A stretch of 64,000 nt of DNA from Arabidopsis thaliana (Eukaryota; Streptophyta; Magnoliopsida; Brassicales; Brassicaceae): assembly GCF_000001735.4 (NCBI RefSeq), contig NC_003076.8:3658001-3722000 (forward strand). Direction: 5' to 3'. The stretch's first letter is position 1; each line of letters opens with the position of its first letter. Shown here in pieces: positions 51,734 to 64,000 of this stretch. The notes under the pieces were generated by a model that saw only the letters and a list, made by a program, of their open reading frames with translations, was not told the DNA's origin and did no database searches. Both the position numbers and the translations under genes were made by a program.

Positions 51734-54700
51734 TCACCTCCATTTTTCGCTTAGTTCTTTCTTCTCTGAAAGGACCCATGTGATGTAGATGGCTGCAACA
51801 AGTGCTACAATCGTGATCAGGAGAAGAGCGTAGCTGAAATCGTCGGTTAGTGAGTCGTAGGTCTTTGAAGGAGCAAGCCTTGTGTAGAAGAGATCCACTC
51901 CATAGGCAAAGACGTGTGTTGTTGACTCTAGCTTGGACGGAGCTGTTACTATGCCTCTTAGACCTTCTACTTTGTGGGAGTGTGTAACATACGCCTGTGG
52001 AATTTGACAAGTGCGTTAGAAACTATACATCACTTAATCTAACTGTAACCAAAACCAGGGATTGCTCAGTTGTAACAAATATAAGGAAAATGGGTTTGAA
52101 TGAACCTGAGGAATGATGGGTAATGTATCAGTGAGAGGGATGATTCCTTCTTCTTTTTCAGCTTGAGACGGGTTAAGTGTCCGGCGTGGATCCACAAATC
52201 GTTTATCAAGTGCCAATATCTAATCATTCATAAAAACAGTTTTGAGTATCAGTTATTCAATCTATATAGGTATCTCTATATGAGAAGATATGTACAAACC
52301 TGATCCCCGATGGTACCAATGAGAAGCTGCTTTGAAGTTATACCCTTTGCTGTGGATGTCACCGCAATGGTTTTCACAGACTGAGCAAAGAAGTATGACT
52401 GTGACTTTGTAAACACCTCTGGCCTAGAGTACGAAGTGATGGGTGCTGTTAGATTGTGCTTTCCCAGAATGAGTTTCCACACATTTTTGTTCTCCTGCAA
52501 ATAAAATTTATAATGATTCACAGTGGGAACATCAAATCAACTGAAAAAATATTTTTGAGTATGAACTATGAAGTCATACCGCCCTCGACTGATCATAGAT
52601 CTCAACGACCGTAACCTCGTACTTGTGAGCTCGAAGATTGAAATAGTGGTAAACAACCCAATTTTCACTAAACACCTGAAAACAATTTGAAGCCTAAGAA
52701 AGTTGCATTGAATCTGTGACAAAAAGAAATGAGATGAAATTGCATGAGGACTTACCGCATGAACCGGCCCTTGACAGCCTTGATGTGACAAACGGTGCAG
52801 TATCCGTCCTGTGATGGTGTCAATGAGGTATACTACGAGTGATGACTCCTCTGGCGTAACTGAGCCAATCTCACCAGCACCTTTTGGTGAAACGGTGGCC
52901 ACAAACAGTAAGTTTCTTGATACATATTTATACAATAGGTCTTGGTCTGTGTTGACTTTGGCTTGTGTATGAACAACCTGGAAATAAAAAATCGTAAGCC
53001 ATGATTAAAAAATTTAAACATTTATGTGATAAAAAAAACATTATCAAGACTTATACCTCATTAGGTTTTCGTGTTAGTGTTGAAATGATTTTCTCTGATT
53101 CCGAAGGAAACACAACAGTCCAAAGTTCTCGGGTTGTAAAGCAGTACTCATCTGCAGTCTCACCAGAGCAACTGCCCTTCATTACGTGTCCTCTGATAAT
53201 ACCATCATCTGCCTCAACAGTGTACCAATATACATTTTGAAACTCGCGTTGAAAGATGCTGAGAGCCTCTGAAGTTTTCGGATACAAGTGGACGTGGCCA
53301 ACTGTATCAGCTATTAGATGTAAACGTTGTTCCTTTGAGTCGGTAATTGGAAGAGGCATAACTTGCACAACAGAGTGACCAATATCTGATGAGCTGATCT
53401 CCTTTCCCGTGTACACATCTACAAATGAAAGTACACCGGGTGCACTTGAATCTGATCCGCACTTGCCAACTACAAGCACCGAGGGATTTTCGTCCATGGC
53501 GTGATGATGAGGGACCTGCCATTGGTACAAGCTAACACCGTTTGGACGTTCACAGGATTGTGATTGGCTCGGAGAGTTTAGCAGCATGGACCAGACAATC
53601 CTCCCATCTCCAGTGTGCAGAGCAAAAAGTTTTCCAGCTCGAGTAAGTGCTAAGATTAATTTCCGAAAGCCATTATGGTCACGGGTCAATTTGTTCTTCC
53701 CAGAACTCTTCACCCTCAAATCTTGAATTGCTACCACGTCCTCTGGGCTTGCTAGCAACAAGGATCCCTTAAGCTTCAGCACATGCCCCTACCAAAAGAA
53801 ACAGAAACAACTGATTAGGGTGAGAAAACAAGTACAACACATCAAAAACGCAACAAAATAAGACAACTCTACGGAAATTAAGAAAACCCAACCAAGACGT
53901 TTAAGACCGCTCATACCTTAAGCCACTCAAAGAGAGTGTGCTCCACTTTTGCCACTGATACGCCATCTTTTTCCAGAGGGAGTTCTGCCGTCGTAACATC
54001 AGTCACTGAAGCCAGACCTTCTTCCCTGCTCCAAACAATCGCTCCTTGTTGGAGTAACAAGAGTGAGTGATCTTCCATCACAATAAGCGCCCTAAATCCA
54101 TTACTCCTGTCTGTCCTGATATAGTTGTTCATAAAAACTTTATGGACACGTCCCCTATTTTGGTCCATCTGAATGGTCTCTCTAAGCAATACATTATTCA
54201 AGTCATTAACAAGTTTCACCATGAGGTGAATCCTGCTCCCTTCATGATGAACTGAAGCAAAGGCCTCCTGATCATCTGCAACTGGAAGTGAATCACTCAT
54301 GGCTGTTTCATCAGATAATGAGTCTACCACTTCCAACTTTCCTTTGTCACCGACGTTCACAAATATAGTGCGTTTATTGACTTTTACAGCAAGCATATTG
54401 CTAAGAAGAGGTGATAAAATCTCAGCCGTTCCAGAATCCTCAACAAGATCTGAAATAGGGGTCTTCTGGAAGCTAATATCTCCATCTATGAAGCCAATAG
54501 TAACCAAAATTGACCTCGTTGAATCAAGAACAACAACTTTATCACTTGAAACTGATGAAATCTCGCCAGAGAATCCACCAGGGAACACCGTACTTTTTTG
54601 TGCCACTACCTCTCCACTTTTGGAATCAATCTGATAAACAACAGCCTCAGATGAATGAAGGAATCCCAGAACATAAATTATACTACTTCCAGGAGCTTGA

Positions 54701-55994
54701 AGAACACGCTGCACTTCAAACCTGCAGGAGACACCAAAAGTATTATAATATGCATGTCTGCACTTAAAGCAACCTTATTCGAATATAGAGTAAAGGCTGT
54801 CATACCCTTCCGCTGTGAAATCCTTTTTCCAGAGGACCTCACCATCTATAGCAGAAACAGCATGAAGGTACCCACCACCGAAAACAGTAATAGGGTAGTC
54901 CTTGTCAACCTTCAAATTTATCTGCAAGATAGCTTTAATTCATAAATAATCAACCAAGGAAAGGATGAAGCAACTAAGACTTCAGATAATAACTACAGTT
55001 GTCCTTCTTATAAAGAAAATAGCATAACTCCTAATAACTTACCGGTACTGATAACAGTGACTTTGAATGTTGTGCGGTATGCAGAGATGTTTCCCACACC
55101 ATTTGACCATCAGGAAGGTTCCAGGCTCTTAAAGTACTTCCTTCTGATGAAAGAGTGATAACATCTGAAATCATTTGAAGCCAGGAAAATAGAGTTCAAG
55201 ATGCTGGTACATTATTTATTCAGAGTGTTAGGTACATCCAGACATGATTGATCCACATGTATAGAAGATAATTCTTACATTTTCCCAAGGCAATACCAAC
55301 CCCATCGATAGCGTCCTTTGTCCCGAGAACATGTCGCCAAACTGCACCAAACCAGAATACAAAGTAAGAAAAACGACAATCAAAGTGGAAGATACTTCAA
55401 GATTTAAAGATGGATAACAAAAATATGAAGATGAATAATTCATACATATCTCCCCATGTCTGAGATCAAGTGAAGCAACAACATTCTCCTCGGTTGAGAC
55501 GATAACACGCTTTCTTCCAGTCTTTTGAGTGTGGAATACTGCATGCTTCACTTTCCCAATGTACCTTTGGTGCCTACGCAATACAACAATGATTCTCATC
55601 AATCAAAAACACTTCTAATTTCTATAGATTCTAGTTGATTCAATCCTAATTCCTTAGAACTCATCAAATCATAGCTTGACCCCGATCGCATCTCAAATCC
55701 ACTAGATATCACTACAACAATTATCTAGCTAATGAGATCTAAGAACACTAAATCACAGATTCTAGATACACTGCGAATTCGGATTAGTCAGATTGGTGAA
55801 AGCTCTAGTTAGACTTCGAAATCGAAAAGTAGTAAGATTCGAAACTTTGTCAACTAATTTTATTTTTTCCAGAGAGACAGAAGAAATAGGATGAAGTACC
55901 AATCAGTGAGGCCGGCTTGATCTTCATAAAGAGAGAAAGATAGAATTGCAGATGATAAGAAGAGGAGAAGGGTAAGAAAAACCCTAATCGCCAT
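51734..55994 (-). CDS. PNET5: ER membrane complex subunit 1 (EMC1/PNET5)
   Basis: Twelve exons: 55994-55900, 55573-55446, 55341-55279, 55164-55043, 54921-54806, 54721-53917, 53788-53057, 52977-52756, 52675-52580, 52494-52300, 52219-52106, 51994-51734. They join in frame to 982 residues. A signal peptide (MAIRVFLTLLLFLSSAILSF) leads into a lumenal beta-propeller with PQQ-like repeats (VVASLDLRHGEI; LRAWNLPDGQMVWET; AVSAIDGEVLWKKDF). A DUF1620 domain follows (TKSQSYFFAQSVKTIAVTST, LALDKRFVDPRRTLNPSQAE). One C-terminal membrane span (ALLLITIVALVAAIYITWVL) ends in a short Lys-rich tail. EMC1 is the largest lumenal subunit of the ER membrane complex, which inserts tail-anchored and multi-pass proteins. 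It matches AT5G11560. A LINE sits about 340 bp upstream of the start codon. Confidence 0.95.
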
Positions 55995-56332
55995 AGCTAT
56001 GACGATTGCTGACTAATTTATCTTCAGCAGCAGATCTGGAGATGAAAGAGAGACTTTTGGTGTGGAAGATAATCGTCGAGGTGCTTTAAGGTCTTCTTCT
56101 GCAGAACAAGCGAATATTTTATTTTATTTTATGTTTGTTGGCATCAAGCCAATGATTAAATGCCACGTATGAAACGCAACAACATTTATCAAAAACATTT
56201 TTTAATTAAGAATTTACAATTGTATATCTGTGAAATAGTTAATTAAGATTTTTAGTGAATTCTTAATTCTCAATATTGTATATGAAACGCAACAATATTT
56301 ATCAAAACTATCCAAATAAAAAAGCCTGAGAT
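55995..56332. promoter_or_regulatory. EMC1 leader and proximal promoter
   Basis: About 340 bp between the EMC1 start codon and the LINE boundary. It holds the EMC1 leader, with AT-rich sequence further up. A telo-box (AAACCCTAA type) lies inside the first codons of EMC1 near 55980. Confidence 0.45.
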
Positions 56333-57136
56333 AATTGTTACAGAGAAACTGAAACTAGTTGAGTTTGTTAAGCATGGGAATACCATAGGGAGAGTACACT
56401 TGTGCAGCCGAGGCGGAAACGTCTTGCTAGAAGTATGTCTTTGATGCTTTTGTCGAATTGGGTAAAGACCATCGCAGAAGTAACAGAGACATTATCATGG
56501 TACCTTATGTTTTTTTCTTTCCATAACAAGTAGATAGTTGCTTGTACAGCAATTCGCTTCAAGTTTGAAGAGAGATTGGGAGTCGTTGACAGCAGCCAAG
56601 AAATAAGAGAGGACCAGTCGGCAAAGATACATGGAGATTGACCTAGTCTTCTCATCATAGAATACCAAATCTCCTCTGCAAAGTTGCAGTGAAGAAGGAG
56701 GGATCTCTGGATTCCACATCAGTGTTACAAACTCCACAAAGAGGAGAGATTTGCATTCCCCAATCATGGAGCCTTGATTTAACAGGAAGCCTATCAAGAT
56801 TAGCAATCCAAAAGGTGAAAGCATGTTTTGGAACAGCATTCTTAAACCAAACCGTAGGAACCCAAGGTTTTTCCTCTTCACGGGACCTGAAGTAGTTCCA
56901 AGTTAACTTCATTGAGAATTGTCGGAAGAGAGGTTGTCTACTTCCCAAGTATAAGAGTCATGACTGCTGGCCGAAGTAGGCAAAGGTATACTCAAAAGAT
57001 TGTCAAGCTTTGTCTTAGTAATCTTGTTCTGTACTAGTTGATAGGCTTTTGCTTACTGTGGCTTTGTCTACTTTTGTAATGGCTCATATATGAAGTAACA
57101 CTCTTGTCAAAAAAAAAAAAAAAAATACAATTGTTA
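56333..57136. mobile_element. Rearranged LINE: inverted ORF2 end plus forward 3' tail
   Basis: The minus strand from about 57030 to 56369 encodes, with frameshifts, the end of LINE ORF2. It reads DSYTWEV, then a zf-RVT block (VWFKNAVPKHAFTFWIANLD, SRLHDWGMQISPLCGVCNTD) and the C-terminal part (VQATIYLLWKEKNIR) to a stop. The plus strand from about 57035 looks like a 3' UTR and ends in 17 A (57109-57125). AATTGTTA at 56333-56340 is repeated at 57129-57136, a likely target site duplication. An ORF in one direction and a poly(A) tail in the other, between one pair of TSDs, is the layout left by twin priming. At least two frameshifts show it is dead. Confidence 0.75.
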
Positions 57137-57942
57137 TTCCCAACCAAAATAGAAACAAAATTGTTAGATTTCTGAAAAATAAAACCAGCATTTTTTTTTA
57201 TCTATTTTATTACACATATGACAGATGTGTTCGTGTTGTGTAGTTTCTTTCAGCAAGACGAAGCCAAAAGACATAGTACAATGGAATTGACTCTAACATC
57301 CGATCCTGTTGACTTTCATAAATCAGTTGGTTTAGTTAGCTGTACGGAACGGAGCAGCATTTGTGTAGTATGCGTAAACCCATTCAGCTTCCTTGGTGAA
57401 GTTTAGGATCTTCCCAAACCTTTCAAAGATTCGTCAAGAACACAACATTTAACGTTCCAACATTTAAGGCTCCTTTTTCTTTTCTTTTTTGCAATGTTGT
57501 GAATGTGTTAGGAATGAAGCCATTTGTCTCAATCTTTCTCAGCGGCATTCCAATTGATATATAGTTTTACTTCCTAATTCATTCATTGATTGTGGCATTT
57601 GTATAAAACAAAAGGTAGTAGCAATTTACACACCCAAAAAAAGAAAAAAAGATAGTACCAAAGCACAACACACTAACGTAAAACCTTTTTGAGCGGAATA
57701 ATGGAAGAAATGCACCCACGAATTCCCCTTCAATAGAGGAATAACTAAAACATATTGTTAAAACAGAACGTAATAAACTAAAAGCAAATTATTTTCTGCT
57801 TTAGAATACTTTGGTTTCATTCAACCTTGTGGTATTAGTCCAGACTAGTAGTCCTCAAAAATTTTAAAGTCCAAAAACAAAAGGATTTTTGAAGTGTAAT
57901 CAAATTTTATGAATTATAAAATTTTCTCAACACTTGTTATAT
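57137..57942. other. Spacer and NPF1 3' flank
   Basis: About 800 bp between the LINE and the transporter stop codon, AT-rich. The 62-codon plus ORF at 57218 has no recognisable content. The 3' part is probably transporter 3' UTR. Confidence 0.45.
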
Positions 57943-60276
57943 TTATATACTACATTTACCATAAGATTTCTTACACCACACAAAATACAAAACATTCAGC
58001 AAAGATAATCCCACCAAGAGCCAGTAGTAATAGTCCAAGTGTCCCTCGTCTATATTCTCTGTGATCCAGCTCCCGTAAGTGGTAACGTCAACGATGGTGA
58101 TGATCCAGGAGGAGATGAGGCTTGCTGCGGCCATGTTGAGACTGGAGAGTGTGGTGGCGACGCTTGACATGGTTTTGGGAAGTTCTGAGTAGAAGAACTC
58201 GTTCTGTGCTATTGTATTAAGTGCTTCCGCAATGCCTCCTAATATCATGTACGGTAATAGCCACATCGCCGACAACTTGGTACCACTCTCGTCTCTCTAG
58301 TGAAGTAATCAATCACAAACAAAATAAAACAGACGTATGAGCTTCACATTACAAAAAAAAATGTAAAAACCAAACAAGAATCGAACAATAATCCGGATTG
58401 GATACTTACCGCTGTTTTTCTCCTCGCGTACTCCGTAGCCGCAAGAGCGGAGATGCACAAAACCGATATTACATACCCAGCCCACATTCTCACCATAACT
58501 CCCAATCGAAAGGGTTCTCTTAGAGCCCAAGAAAGTAATGGGACGATAACAAGATCGTAAAGACCAAGGAAGAGCAAAAAGGAGATGACCAAGAAAATGC
58601 CGTAAGAGCCTGGAGGAATCTCGAAACCCTGAATGAAGGTGTGGCGATCCATGGTCTTAGCTTGAAGGACTATGAAGGAGACTTGGCAAGCCGTGACAAG
58701 TGACAAGATGATCCCTGTTGACCAAATTGGTATGACATTGATGAGAGATTTAAGATCTTCTACTTGTTGCACCCTACATAGCTTCCATGGATTCCTTGAG
58801 TTCCCTGTTAGGGCTAGGTCTTGCTTCGAATTAGTTGTGACGCAAGCTTTATTCAAATACCTATATTAGACAATATTTATGCATCAGGTTTCGTTACACA
58901 ATCATATTTTTGGGAACGAATAATCAACAAGAAGAGAAATACTATTGCAACTTGCAACTATATATACCAGCTTAAAAAATCCAGTTATAGCTAAATTTGT
59001 ATTTAGTAAAATATCTTTGACCATACAATTTGATTTACAAAGACCTATAGAATAAATAATATACCTCAATTTCTGGCTAGGAATTGAAAATGAAGACCCC
59101 GTTTCGTGATGATACGATATAATATGCTCTTCCGATGACAAATCAACGTGTCGGTTTCTGAAACCTTACATAGTACGGAGACGCCGCGAAGAACAAAGCG
59201 ACCGATAGAGCCATGGCAGCGACAGAAACTCCAAAACCGATCTGCCAACCATACGTTGTCTGAACGAAGACGAGCAAAGACTGAGAAAGAAAGCATGCGA
59301 CCATGACGGAGAAGTAGTACCAGTTGAAGAGCGTTTCTAGGGATGATGTGGTGACACGTGATGTCTGATTAGGTTGGAGCTGGTCGGCAGCGAAGGCTAA
59401 GCAGGAGGATCTAACGCCGCCGGCACCAATGGCGGTGAGGGCAAAAAAGGAATATAGAAGAACACTTTTGAGCAGTGTGGTGGGTTGGCACACGTTTGTT
59501 AATTTATCGCATTCTGGTCGAATTATTGTTGTCAGCCATAACAAAACCATTCCCTGTTACTCACAAGCAATATTAAATTAAATACAACTAATAAAGCAAA
59601 AGTTACATAAATAAAATAATAGCCACGGAAAATATAGGATGATTACATATTTTTTGAAAATTCTACAAATGATTATTATTAATGTATAGTATAATTACAT
59701 GCATCATTAGAATATATAGTTATTTGTTTTTTTTTATCAATGATAATATGGACTAGGACTTTTGCAACAATTGTGTTAAGACGCAAGGTTCTCCAGTTTT
59801 CATATATAATTTCTTATCTTTCTCCAATTTCATTTCTTGTTCTGATTTTGTGAGGTTATGACATCAAATATGTACCGTAAGGCTGATGGAGGATCCAAAC
59901 CCGATCAGAGGAAACCGACCGGTGTAAGAATCAGCGATAAAAGCACCAACAAGAGGGAAGAAATTGGTGGCGGCAGACCAGAGGAAAAGGATGTTGGCCG
60001 CTTCCGCTGTTCCCATGCCGTATTCCACCGTCAAGAAGAGTATCATGTTCGGTACCAAACCAAAATATGCAAGTTTCTCCAAAGCCTGACTTGCTATCCA
60101 AAACCATTTAATTACCAAGAATTAAAAAAAAAATACGTAAATCTATCTATTTTTATGAATACGGAGTTTATATCATATATAAGAATACAAGAATTGATTA
60201 TACCTAGAATGAAAGGAATGGTCGGAATACCGCGCTTCAGAAGAGTTCTTCCGACGAGAAGAGCTTCTTGATCCAT
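57943..60276 (-). CDS. NPF1.3: NRT1/PTR family (NPF1 clade) transporter with damaged central loop
   Basis: Clear exons: 60276-60204, 60093-59876, 59553 to about 59170, 58860-58410, 58296-57943. The product is a proton-coupled MFS transporter of the NPF/PTR type. Visible are KRGIPTIPFIL at the start, LEKLAYFGLVPNMILFL with an altered ExxER-type segment, ADSYTGRFPLI, GAGGVRSSCLAFAADQ, SLETLFNWYYFSV, LRYLNKAC, WLLPYMILGGIAEALN and QNEFFYSELPKTMSS. The third exon runs out of frame after SPYYVRFQKPTR. The normal continuation (FRNRHVDLSSEEHIISYHH, then SQKLR) is in another frame at 59165-59065, and about 20 loop residues are missing. Splicing from TAT/GTAAGG (59169) to AAATTGAG (59072-59065) would restore the frame through a microexon; this is inference. 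It matches NPF1.3 (AT5G11570), which is shorter than its relatives. Substrate unknown. Confidence 0.82.
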
Positions 60277-60912
60277 TTTCAGTCTCTTTCTCTTGAAGGT
60301 TTTTTTACTCTTGGTGGTTTTGATAATATATGCCTTATGTTATGACGTTGTTCCCATGTCGCGATCAGATTAGCGATCAGAAAAATCATTTTAACGATAT
60401 CTAATTGAAAACAAAAGTAAGTATCCTACCTAACCTAAACAAGGTCCATGGAAATATTTTTAAAGTTTTATTATAAGGAATAAGAAATTAAAGTTTTGTT
60501 CTCCTTTTTCGTTTGTTTGCGGCATGAATCTTATAGAAAAGAACTAAGATATATGCTTTCTCCACGAAAATCATAATTTTATTTATTTATCCAACATTCA
60601 TAGGCTCATTTACGAATAAAGACTTGAGAGAACAACGACACAATAACAGATTTCTTTTCAAAATCATGTTTACTATTTTTTCGTTGAATAAAACTGTTTA
60701 CTAAAGACTAATTATGGGTCGGATAATTTATTAATGGGCCTATTTAAACTTATAGGCCCATGTAAATAAAGTAGAAAACAGGCTACATCTTGAGTTTGCT
60801 GCTAAGACTGAGACTGAAGATATTTTAACTTTTTTAAGCACAGAGTGCTGATGATCGGTGAAGCCTTATTTTAGAAAGCAACTGAGGACGAACCTTATCC
60901 GTCACAGTGGCA
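60277..60912. promoter_or_regulatory. Divergent promoter region (NPF1 transporter / RCC1 protein)
   Basis: 636 bp between divergent start codons. The 3' half must hold the RCC1-gene leader, which includes a seven-codon uORF (60851-60874, MIGEALF) if transcription starts upstream of it. Confidence 0.5.
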
Positions 60913-63125
60913 ATGGAGGACAAATCACCGACGTTACTGATTTCTGAAGATTTATCCCGGAAAATAATCTCTCTTGCCGCCGGTGAAGCTCATACAATCG
61001 CTCTGACCGGTAAAATAAAAAGTTCCACTGCTTCAATTTAGTAGATAGAGAAATGCGATATTGAGTTTAATTTTGTTCTTTGGAATTTATTTGCAGGCGA
61101 TGGATGTGTTTACTCATGGGGAAGAGGAATGTTTGGCCGTCTCGGTACGGGTAAGGAGTCGGACGAGCTTGTTCCAGTTCTAGTCGAGTTCCCAAATCAA
61201 GCGGAAGGAGATCGGATTCGAATCGTTGGTGTTGCTGCTGGTGCTTATCACAGTCTCGCTGTCTCAGGTGGTTTCTTCTATTCATATGTCTAATTTCGCT
61301 TTTCTATTAGCTTGTGTTGCTGATTTGACCATATGATTTATTTTGAGAAATTGGTGACTGTGATGATCAAAGATTTTGTTTGATCAAATTAGTTCCTTTG
61401 TTTGCATCTATGAACTTCCTTTTGAGAAATAATAAATATGCTTGAATTGTGACTATAGGTTTTACTTTGTATGTTTATGATATGGATCTGTATTGACCAT
61501 TCTCTTGCCTTTTGTTTCTTTTGCCTTGTAAGCTTTTGGCAGATGATGGCTCGGTTTGGTGTTGGGGTTACAACATTTGTATCCTTTATCTGAGTGTTTC
61601 TAGCTTGATATGATTGTTTCATAACTACATTTTCTAGTGTCCTGAACTCTCCATTGGTTGCTTCAATCCTTGACTGGTAAATAGATGGCCAACTTGGTTT
61701 TGATGGGGAAAACTCCTTGGCACCATGCTTGATCAAAAATTTGTTTGAACGAGAAACATCTAGTTCTTCTCTAAATGATTCAGGTAGAGAAGTTGGATCA
61801 GATTTAAAGGTATGGTCCTAGAAATGCATTCTTAGGTGTTGGTTTACAAGTAAAAAAAAGTGTAGCATAATGATTTTCGGTATGTCTTGTAGGTTTGTAC
61901 TGTAAAGGCTGGCTCCATGATGTCTCTTGCCATTGATAATGTCGGAGGTCTTTGGATGTGGGGCAATGTTCCTCCACAAGACAGTGAACCTGACCCTCGT
62001 TTGTCTTTTACTAGCATCCCGATTCCATTTCCTATACTCGACTTCCATGGCCGGACGGTTTTGAAGGTAGCATGTGGGGATGAACACGTTGTTGCCCTCG
62101 TTGGTCCTGGGGATATCCACAAAGACAACAGTTATGATGTATCCGTGCTGTATTCTTGGGGAAATAATCATCATGGCCAGTTAGGACTTGGAGATGGAGA
62201 GAGCCGTGCAAGGCCTCAGACTGTGGAGACATTTAACCAGAAGTCGGGTCTTACAGTCTACGACATAGCTTGTGGTGCTCATCACACAGCTCTTCTCACC
62301 TACAGGAAGGAGACACCTAAAGGACCAAGCATTTGCTGGACGTTCGGCTTTGGAGAAAATGGTCAGCTTGGGCATAGAAGTAACAAGAGCTCATCGCTTC
62401 CAGAGCCAGTTTCAGATCTCCCAGAACACGCTTACTTAGTTTCTGTAGACTGTGGATTATTCCACACAAGCGTGGTGTCCTCTGAGGGATACGTGTGGTC
62501 GTGGGGAATGGAAAGAGGATTAGGATTATGCCCCGATGTCAACTTCACAGAGGTGGAAGCAGGAGATGATAGTGTACCAAGAAAGATTTCAGGTGGGTCG
62601 TCAAGATTTCGTGACCCGGTTCAGGTTTCTTGCGGGGCTGCACATACAGTTCTTGTGGTAGATGGTGGTTACAAGCTGTGGTCTTGGGGAAGAGGAAGAA
62701 ATGGAGTGCTCGGAACTGGGAATGTTAGCGACTGTTATGTCCCTACTCTCGTCTTCTGGCCGAATGAGCTGAAACCTGAGAAAGAAGAAGTACCCGATGA
62801 TGGAAAAAGCGCATCAACTGAGGAGATTAAACGGCTAGAATCAAAACTAATGGTGATGGAAAGATATGCAAGCATACTTCATGGATCCATATTCGGAAAA
62901 CCTTTTAATGAAGAGGAAGATATCCCATATTCATTACGGGTTTCTGGGTATTTCGATATGGGAAAAGAGTGGGGAGAGATGCTGGAGAGTGCTGATAAGA
63001 GTCAGCTGATGAGGCTTCAAGCTTTCTATGAAGACATGATTGGTAGAGTTAAGGACAAGGTGTTGCAGAGAAGGATTCAGGAGATTATGAAAGATTGTCT
63101 TCAGTCTTCAGCCCCTAAATACTAG
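60913..63125 (+). CDS. RCC1-repeat protein
   Basis: Five exons (60913-61009, 61097-61267, 61543-61578, 61685-61809, 61893-63125) join in frame to 553 residues. It has RCC1 beta-propeller repeats: DGCVYSWGRGMFGRLG, VWCWGYNIYGQLGF, LWMWGNVPP, LYSWGNNHHGQLGLG, CWTFGFGENGQLGHR, YVWSWGMERGLGL and LWSWGRGRNGVLGTG, each with the following CG(A/D)xHT/V strand. The C-terminal ~115 residues are a charged helical tail (EEIKRLESKLMVMERYASIL). RCC1 folds can serve as Ran exchange factors or protein scaffolds; nothing here shows which. It matches AT5G11580. Exon 3 is only 36 nt. The frame is intact to the stop codon. Confidence 0.94.
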
Positions 63126-64000
63126 TATCACTTGTTGCGTGCTAATAGCAATACCTTCACTTGAGCTGACAATAGTTTCGTCTTCAAATTCTGTGTGTTT
63201 TGTGCAAATGATGAGATAAAGGATTTGGTTTTGGTGTTAAATGTATTAATGGCCAAGTATTATGTCATTTTTTCTTTCATAGATTTTTATATCTTGTACA
63301 TAATATCCAAAATATGTGATGTTACTGTTACATCAAGATTGTAGGTTCAAACCATCTCTTATATATGTGTTGAAAATGTTGTCATGAATATCTAAAATCA
63401 TGAGTAACTATAATAATTAATAAACTCAGATAGATAAATAATTAAATAAGACAGGAGAGAACTTATCTTTAAAAAACCTACCAATTACTATGGTTTATAT
63501 TTCAAAACTCACTAAATTATTAAAAATTACAAAGTACTTATAAGATTCAAAAAGGTTATTTAATTAACATTTGCAAAAGAAGGGTCTGAGATCATTAATA
63601 GGAGTTAAAAAATTCCCTTAAAACTTTTTATTTTGGACAATTTCAAAATTAATTTTTTCTTGAAAAAATAAATTAAAATTTTATTTTGAGGAAGCCCTCG
63701 AAAATAAACCAAACAAAGAAAAAATCCTTATCTAGAATCAGTCCAGAAATGATCTTATTTTACTTTATTGTTTAAAAAATTATTGGAACTGTAGTATCAC
63801 ATCATCCACCAACCAGTGCAGGACAAGAAAAAATCATCTAACAAGGCAACAACCATTGCAATGTCCTTTCGTATTAAATTCTCCAATATATAATGTCAAT
63901 GTAATCATTTTATTGCCAACTCACTATTAATGTAAGTAGAAATATATAGAATTCGAATTTAGATGCTGAGTTTGGAAAGGATTACTATACGCGTTTTAGA
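63126..64000. other. 3' flank of the RCC1 gene and AT-rich spacer
   Basis: 3' UTR of the RCC1-repeat gene followed by AT-rich sequence to the window edge. No gene was seen. Confidence 0.5.

Overview
This window is plant nuclear DNA, and I recognise the gene order as Arabidopsis thaliana chromosome 5, top arm, about loci AT5G11460 to AT5G11580. The evidence is many short GT-AG introns, AT-rich spacers, and recognisable products in the known order. Locus names come from memory of that map; exon borders and protein lengths were worked out by hand from the sequence.

Layout. 1-388 (-): N-terminal part of an FCS-like zinc finger (FLZ) gene, with its leader exon near 791-945. 1.0-5.0 kb: a long AT-rich spacer with two diverged local duplications. 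5.2-9.0 kb (-): the BAH + RRM protein ASI1/IBM2/SG1, with a 783-nt leader intron up to 9.85 kb. 11.0 kb (-): a tRNA-Phe(GAA). 11.35-13.47 kb (-): an organellar EngB-type GTPase, divergent from AP-4 beta-adaptin at 13.96-18.14 kb (+). 18.7-20.9 kb (+): a CCDC25-like NFACT-R protein. 22.4-26.7 kb (+): MYB3R4, convergent with ASP3, a PTS2-bearing aspartate aminotransferase at 27.3-29.7 kb (-). 29.7-37.8 kb: an unusually long gene-free stretch containing a LINE remnant. 39.1-42.9 kb (+): EMF1. 45.0-47.0 kb (-): GULLO3. 50.2-51.1 kb (-): a single-exon ARM-repeat protein. 51.7-56.0 kb (-): EMC1/PNET5. 56.3-57.1 kb: a rearranged LINE. 57.9-60.3 kb (-): an NPF1 (NRT1/PTR) transporter with a damaged central loop. 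60.9-63.1 kb (+): an RCC1-repeat protein.

These are independent eukaryotic genes, not an operon. Several share themes: chromatin and epigenetic control (ASI1, EMF1), cell-cycle transcription (MYB3R4), membrane traffic and ER protein insertion (AP4B, EMC1), and nitrogen or metabolite handling (ASP3, GULLO3, NPF1).

I found no new multi-gene system, CRISPR array or virus. The points most worth a second look are: a 5'-truncated LINE with a 13-bp target duplication; a LINE whose layout suggests twin-priming inversion; four exact telo-boxes in the EMF1 leader and leader intron; a uORF that overlaps the MYB3R4 start codon; the frameshift/deletion in the NPF1 loop; and an unexplained TATA-plus-GA-leader arrangement near 35.4-35.8 kb.
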